From the NCBI GenBank assembly GCA_947498935.1, contig CANMMM010000002.1, positions 62,001 through 126,000 on the forward strand: a stretch of 64,000 nt of DNA, in the 5' to 3' direction. Made by a program: the position numbers and the translations under genes. The stretch comes from an uncultured Aquimarina sp. (lineage in GTDB: Bacteria > Bacteroidota > Bacteroidia > Flavobacteriales > Flavobacteriaceae). Every line of letters begins with the position of its first letter. Positions within the stretch are counted from its first letter, which is position 1. The notes beneath the pieces are model-generated. The model was not told the DNA's origin. It was given only the letters and a program-made list of their open reading frames with translations, and did not search any database. Below are positions 17,901 through 24,846 of this stretch, one piece after another.

Positions 17901-18845
17901 ATCTGCAAAAGCTGTGGGAGATAAATTAAGAATACGACGGTATACTTCTAATGGATTTTCATCGGTAACACTATTTGCTTCTCTCCAGACTCTAAAGTTA
18001 ATTTCTGGACCGTAACGATCTTCTAAAAAGTGTAGTAGGTTAATATCTTCATAATGCTTTCGAACAGAGTTAAAATGGTAGTGTCCTCCAACAAAGTGTA
18101 GCATACGTGCTCCATTTTGATATATATCAGGATAGGTTCTAGAAACTACATATTCTGCATGTTTTTCCCAAAAAAAACCAGAAGCTTCATCATTAAATCC
18201 TACATCTCTATTCTCGGCAATAGTCTGCGCTTGGAAAGAGTGCGCTAATTCATGGGACAGTCCTAAACTTCTGGGACCAGCAGCGGCAGGAGCTACCCAC
18301 ATTGCTCCTATGATATCATCATAACTACCCCCAAAGGCATAGCCTTTCCATTTTCCATTATCCCAAGTCTCATTGATAATAATAATCATCTTATAGCGAC
18401 TGATGTTTCCTGTGGAATCATCTAACCATCGAAATTGGTTTACATATTTATCATATAGGAATTCTAATTGATTCCCTACATCTACTGGATCAAAACGCAA
18501 TACTGGGTCTGAGGCTTCTTTCGGGTTTAAACCTGCTTTATTTCCCCAGAAAATAATAAAATTAGTCGTTTGATACGATCTATCTAACGACACCTCTGGT
18601 GTATTAGTAAGATCATTGGGCCAATAAATCTCTTTACCTGCTAATGTGGTCTTAGCAGTTGGCGTAACATTTTTCGATCGTTGTAAACGGATCGTAGGTT
18701 TAGTACCCTTGAAACGAATACAGGAGGTATCGTAATCGTTTTCGTAGTGTGTATGCCTTTGTTGTGAAATACTTTTTAATGGTAGTATCCAACAACAGCA
18801 TATAACAAGTACTACTAATTTGTAAGAATGTAGTTGTGTAAGCAT
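14937..18845 (-). CDS. Secreted mosaic metallopeptidase-like protein (DUF6055-like), T9SS type A
   Basis: A 1302-residue secreted protein. After an N-terminal signal sequence, residues 60-450 resemble a zinc metallopeptidase of the DUF6055 type: HELAHSFQ near residue 198 gives the HExxH motif, and FWEKHAEYV about 30 residues on could give the third ligand. Residues 510-600 have short repeats like a left-handed beta-helix (STATVAPSVYVGPNATVLGN). Two nearly identical discoidin-like domains follow (about 655-800 and 845-990; TSHVSPWE, NTWNWVELSWDTIVDINQV). Then come five 47-residue cysteine/Asp-rich units (CDDGDACTVNDVYDANCNC) and a type A sorting domain (VRMYPNPTRGMVYLE). It is probably cell-surface attached. 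Protease activity is inferred from the motif only. Confidence 0.8.
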   Translation of the reverse strand: MLTQLHSYKLVVLVICCCWILPLKSISQQRHTHYENDYDTSCIRFKGTKPTIRLQRSKNVTPTAKTTLAGKEIYWPNDLTNTPEVSLDRSYQTTNFIIFWGNKAGLNPKEASDPVLRFDPVDVGNQLEFLYDKYVNQFRWLDDSTGNISRYKMIIIINETWDNGKWKGYAFGGSYDDIIGAMWVAPAAAGPRSLGLSHELAHSFQAQTIAENRDVGFNDEASGFFWEKHAEYVVSRTYPDIYQNGARMLHFVGGHYHFNSVRKHYEDINLLHFLEDRYGPEINFRVWREANSVTDENPLEVYRRILNLSPTAFADLIGAYQQKVVFFDYLQEYGDEVRKFVWEGELEKTYVPRHFTLLEPQGDNIYKVLPAMSPQDYARNIVQLNATDAINTDGELCMNFYGYPNGSAGGVSFRFSFIATSDKGETLRYSAVHAANENQEVQVTFRVNPNEKVYLVVTAIPTVHHRYAWEIGFPKTYRYPWQVQLSGAIPFVDHHDGVDGAPHPNGGGFVASTATVAPSVYVGPNATVLGNSILNDNVRLEDQAVASNANLSGNIQLRDASIAINSIATGDIVVEDCGVIWWLGDVKGNMRIGGDGSAKPDCTQGYYRQEPHPNNGRTLCDGLTSHPSNDDINPVPQPRVFTTEICEEGTCELTIANIATEAQLQTSHVSPWESLPSITNGIIPQNSQDRTGGAYGNWDGEANYNTWNWVELSWDTIVDINQVDVYWFDDNGGIKIPSEANVSYWNSKEWVDIGIISTISDAWNTINGLSIKTTKIRYNMISERATGILEVNVYGSRTRSCNDGDACTVFDTLDEMCECKGVFLDSDNDSICDADDNTDGDCTLGTTMNIANQSQLQTSHVSPWENLPSITNGIIPQNSQDRTGGAYGNWDGEANYNTWNWVELSWDTIVDINQVDVYWFDDNGGIKIPNEANVSYWNSKEWVVIGDISTLPSAWNTINSLSIKTTKIRYQMISERATGILEVNVYGRTTSSCDDGDACTVYDTFNEQCECIGVFLDSDNDSICDADDDTDGNCSLGATCDDGDACTVNDVYDANCNCAGTFADADNDSICDADDDTDGNCSLGATCDDGDACTVNDVYDANCNCAGTFADADNDSICDADDDTDGNCSLGATCDDGDACTIDDTYGQNCRCQGIFMDSDNDSICDADDDTDGDCSLGVSCDDDDECTINDAYDANCNCTGELLDTNFNQICDLDEGILSTPDQGDDALQLKVRMYPNPTRGMVYLETKTLIDQITVYDLMGKKLQLASTQKQVDLSILPNGIYIIAIVKEHQRLFYKITKE
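15230..15860. repeat. 141-bp in-gene tandem repeats
   Basis: Five consecutive units of 47 codons each code for a six-cysteine block plus an Asp-rich block (DADNDSICDADDDTDGNC). Two of the inner units are almost identical at the base level. Upstream in the same gene a unit of about 570 bp carrying a discoidin-like domain is also duplicated. Confidence 0.8.
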
Positions 18846-19069
18846 ATTTATTTATTTTGAGAACTATTAATTTTATGTTAAATGTATCTAAAAAAAACAA
18901 ACATCCTATACATCAACATATTAACTCGACAAAACAAACATTAAAATCGTTAAAAAAATACTAAAAATTATTTTTTACATGTACTAACAACTTAAATTTT
19001 ATTGTAATAACTCAATTAAACTACTTTAAAACCTTATTAATTAACTTTTTTTATTATAGCCCTTTTATT

Positions 19070-19229
19070 GAACTCATCTTGACTTTTTCTTTTCCCTAAA
19101 AAATGACTGAAATTCACCTGTATTTCGTTACTTTTTTTATCCGTAGCGCTGCTATGAATTTCAAAAATTGCCTTATTCAGTCAAATTTCTTCTCATTTTC
19201 GGTCAAAAACAAAAAGTCAAGATGAGTTC
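19070..19229 (+). mobile_element. R160 element, copy 2 (MITE-like)
   Basis: 160 bp, same orientation as copy 3 and about 97 percent alike by eye. Inverted ends GAACTCATCTTGACTTTTT. ATT stands directly on both sides, a possible 3-bp target duplication; reading the ends as TGAAC and GTTCA instead gives TTAT on both sides. Confidence 0.88.
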
Positions 19230-19267
19230 ATTATTAGATACTAATTGCTTATGCATGGGGATTTTTT

Positions 19268-19357
19268 GCGTTAGGGATAGGAGAGGAAATCCCACAGCCC
19301 GACGATAGGAGGTGCGAGGAATTGAAACGGATAGCCCGACCCTTGTGGTAACGCCCT
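19268..19357 (-). repeat. R90 dispersed repeat, copy 3 (subtype II)
   Basis: Minus-strand orientation, ends GCGTTAGGGATAGG and GGTAACGCCCT. It lies downstream of the Asp-box gene, past its terminator, and just beside R160 copy 2. Confidence 0.9.
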
Positions 19358-19432
19358 AATTACGAGTATAAATAGTGTATTGAATACGTACTCGTATATA
19401 GTAGTGATTTCAATTTTTTTAGAATTTGCTAT

Positions 19433-19464
19433 AAAAAAAAGACTGCCTTTTCAGACAGTCTTTT
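19433..19464 (-). terminator. Terminator of the Asp-box (BNR) gene
   Basis: AAAAGACTGTCTGAAAAGGC begins the minus-strand hairpin: GACTGTCTG pairs with CAG-GCAGTC in the form GACTG(T/C)C, and is followed by eight T. It stands 24 bp after the stop codon. Confidence 0.85.
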
Positions 19465-19487
19465 CTCTTGTTATATACGAAATGTAC

Positions 19488-22400
19488 TTACTTCTTTACT
19501 AATTTAATGGTTTTTTTAGCTCCATTAACTGTTACATCCATAAAGTATACCCCTTTTGAATAGGCTGATAAATCTACTGTACTTATTCCTGTAGTATCAT
19601 CTAATTTCAAAACACTAACGATACGCTTTCCAGTTAGATCATATACATCATAGGATGCTTCTGTAGCATGCTGCCACTGTATCGTAAAAATAGCATTCGA
19701 TGGATTAGGATATACACTAAAGTTCGGTGCTGCATCTAAGGTAGCAACACTGAGGAAGTTTCCTGTAATCTCTACATCATCAATTACGACTCCTTCTTGG
19801 GTTGTTGCTTCGTCTGTTACTAAATTAAATCGGAACATAAAGTTATCCGCAGCGGTGTAAGCGGCTAAATCATAACTATATGATTGCATAGTTGTGGCTA
19901 CTCCTGTCCACTGAGCACCTGGACAATTGAAACATCTATCTGTAGGTACCGCATCACTGTTATACCAATTTGAATCATTGGCGGTTCCTAAAATATCCCA
20001 AGTAACCCCTCCGTCTATGGAATATTCTACATTCATAAAATCCCATTCTTCTTCTAGGTCAAATGCCATCTTAAAGGTAAGGATTGGGTTTTCTATACGT
20101 GTCATATCATAGCATCCTGATACTAAACGACCCACGCTTGAGTTTGGGTAATTACCACTTAGATTGGTTCCATATACATTATTCCCTGAGGCTGCTTTGT
20201 CTAATTGTGTCCCTTTGGGTTCTCCAAGTTCCCATACGCCTCCTACGACAAGCATCTCATCTGCTGGATTCTCAAAATCATTAACACCTGCTTTTCCTTG
20301 TGTGTTTTGTAGGAACACTTCTGTTAGTTCGTTATTTTCTGTATTACCATCATCTAGAATCGCCGCTTTTATTTCTAATACGTGTACGCCAATACCAAGG
20401 TCTAGCACTGGTAAATCAATGGTTGCTTCTTCGGTAGGATTGATCGTCCCTGTCCAGGTTTCATTCCATGTATCTCCATTGGAGGTATCTTTTATATTTA
20501 TAGTTACCGAATTAATAGGCTCTATTCCTTTATTAAGTACTTTGATGGTCGTAGCTGTACTAACTCCGCAATTGATTTGCTCTTTTTCTATGCGCTGGAT
20601 CGCAAGATCGTTGGTAACTTCTTCTATAGGGATTGGTGATCTCCAGATACCTCTTCCGTAAGTAGCTGCTGTAATATTTCCATCATTTTCATTGATCTCT
20701 AAGTCTCGTATCGGCACATTAGGTAAGTTGTTTTCGAATACTTCCCAAACTCCGCTAGTCGAATCATCTGTACGATATACACCAATACTGGTTCCTACGA
20801 ATAGTGGATTCTGAGAATGTTTGGCTTGATGCTTGATCATCAGTTTAGGAAGCGCTGGTAAATTACCTGTGATATCTTCAAAATCTTTTCCTCCATTGGT
20901 AGATTTTAAAATTTTTCCTCTAGTACCTGAGGTAGTAGCATATACGATATTACTATCCTCACTATGAATGGCTATAGAGGTAATTCTACGATTAAAGGTA
21001 AAGAGTTTAGAAAAAGAAACTCCTCTATCGGTACTTTTACTTAATTCTGCTCCTAAAGAGACATACATGATATCTGTGTTTGAAGGATCGATTTCGAATT
21101 CATCGATTCCCTTGGATGTGCTTAGTTTTGGAGAAACTTGTACAAACTTATTTCCTTCTACTTTAAAAATGGCATTGTATGCTGCGTATATCTCTCCTTC
21201 TTTACTAGCTTTTAATGGTGTTACCCATCCTCCAAAAAATTCTTGTCCATCTGGATCATCTGGCCCAGAAATAGGGTCTGGTTCTTTGATAATTCCTGTT
21301 AACGTAACCCCTGCGTCACTTGAGACCCATAGGTTTGCTCCATACTGCATAAACCCGTAATAAAGATTAGGATTATTCGGGTGAATCGCAGCATCCATTC
21401 CGTCTCCAAACCCAAATACATCCCATGTATTGTAATTGGTAAATCCAAAATTACCATTGTCCTGAGTTCCCCCTGTAATCCTTTCGGATTGCTGATATTG
21501 CTTAGCGACTGCTACTTTATAAAACTGTCCTATTTGCATACCATTGGTGATATCCTGAAAAGTAGCAGCTTGATCTTTGGATCTGAAGATTCCTCCATCA
21601 CTCCCACAAAACAGTACTCCATCATAAAAGCGTAAGAAGTGAATATCTGCATGCGTATAGGTTTTATTTCTTTTATGCCACTCATTTATTTGTACGAAAT
21701 CATCTCCTCCATCAGTGGATTTCCATACGTCTAACACCCCTGTGTAGAGTTCATCTGCATTCTTGTCTGATACTGCAAATGCAAAATCATACCATGCTTG
21801 ATTCGATTCGCAGAGGTCTTTATCATTGGCTGTTTTTACAAATGTATCTCCTGCATCTGTGGACTTATATATTCCTTGAAAAGCATATTCTTCAGTATCA
21901 GTTTGTGCACTAAATATATATACGTATTCTGGTGCTGCTGGACTGACTCCTAATGCGAGTCGTCCTGAACTAGTAGGTAACCCTGCCGTGATCTGTGTAA
22001 ATGTTTCTCCGCTATCTGTGGATTTAAACATTTTGTCATTGGTCACTGCATAGATTACAGAGGCATCATCTGGCTTTAATTTTATGTCCTTTAATGGTTC
22101 TCGTAGGGTACTTGTAAAGGTGACTCCTGCATCTGTAGATTTATAAAACCCTTGGCTAGTAGATACGTATATCACATCTGTATTCCTCGGATCTATATAT
22201 ATTTCGTTTACATCTTGATAAGATCGATCAATAGATAGACCTGTTGTATTCCAAGTACGACCTCCATCTGTAGATTTTAAAACTCCGACACTAAAGGTAT
22301 CATATGCATCGTCATCTCCTGTACCGATATAGATCGTATTAGAATCTGTTGGATCGATGGCTATGGCAGAAACTCCGATTTGAGGAAGTTGATCGGTCAT

Positions 22401-22919
22401 AGGCATCCAGGTAATCCCTGCATCTGTAGATTTCCACATCCCTCCAGCAGGTGTTCCTGCATAATAAACCTGGTTATCATTAGGGTCGATGGTAAGCACA
22501 TTGATACGCCCTATGTTTGCTGAGCTAGAAGATCTACTCAAAAAGTTAGTAGGTCCTAGTGCTACCCAGTCACTTTGATCCGCTAATTGCTTTTTCTGTT
22601 GTTGTTTTTGTTGTATGATGTCCCATTCATAGGTTGGAGGCATGATGCTACCATCATCCATTAATGCATCTCGCCAATAATTTTCCCATCTTTTAAAGGG
22701 TTTGTAACCTGATCCCTTTACGGTATGATCTTTGTCTTCCCAATAGGTATTAAAGGCATTGACAATTTCCTGAAATGTAAACGAAGTTTGCTTTTTGGTG
22801 GGGTCGTTGTTTTGTTTGTTTTTAGTGAGTTCCTTCATCCAAGGGGCACTATTCGAGAACTGAGCAGAAGCCGTAATGGATACTAATAGCACTGATAGTG
22901 CTAAAAAATGTTGTTTCAT
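19488..22919 (-). CDS. Secreted Asp-box (BNR/sortilin-like) propeller protein, T9SS type A
   Basis: A 1143-residue protein with signal peptide MKQHFLALSVLLVSITASA. Residues 130-770 contain at least nine Asp-box motifs (STDAGITW, STDGGRTW, STDAGVTF, STDSGETF, STDAGDTF, STDGGDDF, SSDAGVTL, STDRGVSF, STNGGKDF), the mark of sialidase/Vps10-type beta-propellers. Residues 790-890 look like a CARDB-type adhesion module (KVLNKGIEPINSVTINI), residues 905-1060 like a jelly-roll domain, and the last 75 residues are a type A sorting domain (FSVYPNPSNAIFTI, GVYFMDVTVNG). No sialidase catalytic residues can be assigned, so glycan or protein binding is as likely as hydrolysis. It is probably surface attached or released. 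Confidence 0.85.
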   Translation of the reverse strand: MKQHFLALSVLLVSITASAQFSNSAPWMKELTKNKQNNDPTKKQTSFTFQEIVNAFNTYWEDKDHTVKGSGYKPFKRWENYWRDALMDDGSIMPPTYEWDIIQQKQQQKKQLADQSDWVALGPTNFLSRSSSSANIGRINVLTIDPNDNQVYYAGTPAGGMWKSTDAGITWMPMTDQLPQIGVSAIAIDPTDSNTIYIGTGDDDAYDTFSVGVLKSTDGGRTWNTTGLSIDRSYQDVNEIYIDPRNTDVIYVSTSQGFYKSTDAGVTFTSTLREPLKDIKLKPDDASVIYAVTNDKMFKSTDSGETFTQITAGLPTSSGRLALGVSPAAPEYVYIFSAQTDTEEYAFQGIYKSTDAGDTFVKTANDKDLCESNQAWYDFAFAVSDKNADELYTGVLDVWKSTDGGDDFVQINEWHKRNKTYTHADIHFLRFYDGVLFCGSDGGIFRSKDQAATFQDITNGMQIGQFYKVAVAKQYQQSERITGGTQDNGNFGFTNYNTWDVFGFGDGMDAAIHPNNPNLYYGFMQYGANLWVSSDAGVTLTGIIKEPDPISGPDDPDGQEFFGGWVTPLKASKEGEIYAAYNAIFKVEGNKFVQVSPKLSTSKGIDEFEIDPSNTDIMYVSLGAELSKSTDRGVSFSKLFTFNRRITSIAIHSEDSNIVYATTSGTRGKILKSTNGGKDFEDITGNLPALPKLMIKHQAKHSQNPLFVGTSIGVYRTDDSTSGVWEVFENNLPNVPIRDLEINENDGNITAATYGRGIWRSPIPIEEVTNDLAIQRIEKEQINCGVSTATTIKVLNKGIEPINSVTINIKDTSNGDTWNETWTGTINPTEEATIDLPVLDLGIGVHVLEIKAAILDDGNTENNELTEVFLQNTQGKAGVNDFENPADEMLVVGGVWELGEPKGTQLDKAASGNNVYGTNLSGNYPNSSVGRLVSGCYDMTRIENPILTFKMAFDLEEEWDFMNVEYSIDGGVTWDILGTANDSNWYNSDAVPTDRCFNCPGAQWTGVATTMQSYSYDLAAYTAADNFMFRFNLVTDEATTQEGVVIDDVEITGNFLSVATLDAAPNFSVYPNPSNAIFTIQWQHATEASYDVYDLTGKRIVSVLKLDDTTGISTVDLSAYSKGVYFMDVTVNGAKKTIKLVKK

Positions 22920-23358
22920 TTTGTGATAATTTACGTTGAGTTTGTTGTAAACTTATCGCAACTCTTCTGCACTTTTTTTAGTACAAAGTCTTCTGTTGTT
23001 TCTTGTACACTATAAAGTAACTTAAAGAAATCTTAATAAGTTCACACTATCAAACAGCTTATAACTTAAATTCCCTACCAAAAATATATACCGATACTGT
23101 TAAAAAAACGAATTCATTATTTTGCTTCAAGTTACCTATACCACGTTCCATTTATAAGAAAATGATTTACAATCGGATACCCATTTACTATCATCAGTGA
23201 ATCGAAGAGCACTCTAAAATGTTAAAGTTTTTAAAAAACATACATCACAGTTCTTAAAACATCGAAGTCCGTAAAATCGCATTGACACAGGGCTATTCTC
23301 TGGAATTACACTTTTCTGTTTTAATTTTTATTAAAATTAAATATCTTCGGTCTCAATT
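22920..23358. other. Intergenic region between divergent genes, nothing recognised
   Basis: AT-rich sequence between the Asp-box gene (minus) and the ECF sigma gene (plus). Near its right end TATCTTCG (23341-23348) resembles a -7 element but lies only 10 bp from the ATG. No gene or repeat copy was seen. Confidence 0.4.
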
Positions 23359-23868
23359 ATGGAAGAAAAATCTATTTGTGAGCATACAAATTTCGAAGCT
23401 ATTTTTAATCAATATTCCGAATCCCTACGAAATATTATGTATTATAAGTGCGGTAATATTGATCTTGCCGAAGATCTTGTACAAGATGCATTTATCAAGC
23501 TTTGGCAAAACTGTAGCAAAGTAGTATTCGTAAAAGCAAAATCATTTGTATACACAGTAGCGAATAATAACCTACTGAATCATATAGCACACCAAAAAGT
23601 GGTGCTACGCTATGAAAAAAGGCCCCATTCTGAGCTAAACAATCAAGATCCCCAATTCTTAATCGAAGAACAAGAGTTTATGAATAAGCTCACTGCTGCA
23701 ATAGATGAGCTCCCCGAAAAACAAAGAGAAACTTTTTTATTATCTAGAATCGATAAAAAATCGTATAAAGAAATCTCGGAAATCACAGGAGTCTCTGTCA
23801 AAGCTATTGAAAAGAGGATTCACTATGCGTTGATAGCGCTACGAGAAAAATTAGGAAATATTTTATAA
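23359..23868 (+). CDS. ECF RNA polymerase sigma factor (FecI-like), system 1
   Basis: A 169-residue FecI-type sigma factor. Region 2 covers residues 15-75 (MYYKCGNIDLAEDLVQDAFI, KLWQNC), and region 4 residues 112-165 (LPEKQRETFLLSRIDKKSYK, then a recognition helix in GVSVKAIEKRIHYALIAL). It would be held by the FecR anti-sigma encoded 63 bp downstream and freed by the TonB receptor encoded after it. Its product is clearly related to the sigma factor of system 2 at 53497. No other target promoters could be identified by eye. Confidence 0.92.
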   Translation: MEEKSICEHTNFEAIFNQYSESLRNIMYYKCGNIDLAEDLVQDAFIKLWQNCSKVVFVKAKSFVYTVANNNLLNHIAHQKVVLRYEKRPHSELNNQDPQFLIEEQEFMNKLTAAIDELPEKQRETFLLSRIDKKSYKEISEITGVSVKAIEKRIHYALIALREKLGNIL

Positions 23869-23931
23869 TTTTAGAATTAGGGTTCACTCCCTTTCAGTTG
23901 TTTATTATATGGATACCGCAAACAAAATACA

Positions 23932-24846
23932 ATGGAAAAAGAGAATTTAGATACATTTTTTTTGGCAAAATGGCTAGAAAATGATCTTGATCCACAAGAA
24001 AAAGAACATTTTGAACAATCTAGTGATTACCCAAAATATGTAAAAATCATAGAGGGCTTAGACAAGTTACAAGCACCTGCTTATGATAAGAAAAAAGCAT
24101 TTGATACAATCACCAAAGAAATATATCCTACGACCACTCCTGTACGTACATTACAGTCGTATAAATGGTTAATGGGTGTTGCAGCCTCTATTATGATTCT
24201 TGTAGGTTTGTTTTTATTTTCTAATCAAGACCAACAACTCAGTACAGACTATGGAGAACAGGCTGTAGTAGCACTTCCTGATGGTTCGGAGGTAACACTT
24301 AATGCTAGATCTACCATCACCTATAATGAAAAAAGCTGGGAAAAAGAACGCCTAGTTACCCTAGATGGAGAAGCTTTCTTTAAGGTACAAAAAGGAAGTA
24401 CCTTTACTGTTGTGACCAAATCAGGAAAAGTAGCTGTATTAGGAACGCAGTTTACGGTTAATAGCGAGAAAAACTTCTTTGAAGTGGTATGCCATGAAGG
24501 AAAAGTACGCACTACCCCACTGCAACAACCTGCTACGATTCTTACCCAAGGTAATGCGTATAGAATCCATCAAGGAACTGTAGAAAAATGGAATATCGCT
24601 ACTAGCGCCCCTTCTTGGATTACTGGCGAAAGTACGTTTAAAAATGCTCCATTACTGCAGGTAATTTCTGCCATGCAAAAACAATTTAATATCACGATAC
24701 AAAATCAACATATCGACAGCGATGTACGTTTTACAGGAAGTTATAGCCACGAAGATTTAACGCTTGCTTTGAAAACTATTTTTATTCCTATGGAAATTTC
24801 ATTTACTTTTAAAGACGAAAACACCATCGTGCTCGTTAAAGAATAA
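23932..24846 (+). CDS. FecR family anti-sigma factor, system 1
   Basis: A 304-residue inner-membrane anti-sigma protein. The cytoplasmic N-terminal part (residues 1-80; KWLENDLDPQEKEHFEQ) would bind the sigma factor. One membrane helix lies at about 82-100 (WLMGVAASIMILVGLFLF). The periplasmic FecR domain (110-210; VALPDGSEVTLNARSTITY, LDGEAFFKV) is followed by a DUF4974-type C-terminal domain (230-302; TFKNAPLLQVISAMQKQF) that contacts the receptor's signalling domain. The stop codon is directly followed by the ATG of the receptor gene, so the two are translationally coupled. Confidence 0.92.
   Translation: MEKENLDTFFLAKWLENDLDPQEKEHFEQSSDYPKYVKIIEGLDKLQAPAYDKKKAFDTITKEIYPTTTPVRTLQSYKWLMGVAASIMILVGLFLFSNQDQQLSTDYGEQAVVALPDGSEVTLNARSTITYNEKSWEKERLVTLDGEAFFKVQKGSTFTVVTKSGKVAVLGTQFTVNSEKNFFEVVCHEGKVRTTPLQQPATILTQGNAYRIHQGTVEKWNIATSAPSWITGESTFKNAPLLQVISAMQKQFNITIQNQHIDSDVRFTGSYSHEDLTLALKTIFIPMEISFTFKDENTIVLVKE

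Larger units (their letters stand above)
18846..19487. other. Intergenic region: R160 copy, R90 copy and terminator
   Basis: No gene was seen. From left to right it holds AT-rich sequence with the likely promoter of the metallopeptidase gene, R160 copy 2 (19070-19229), R90 copy 3 (19268-19357) and the terminator of the Asp-box gene (19433-19464). Confidence 0.6.
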
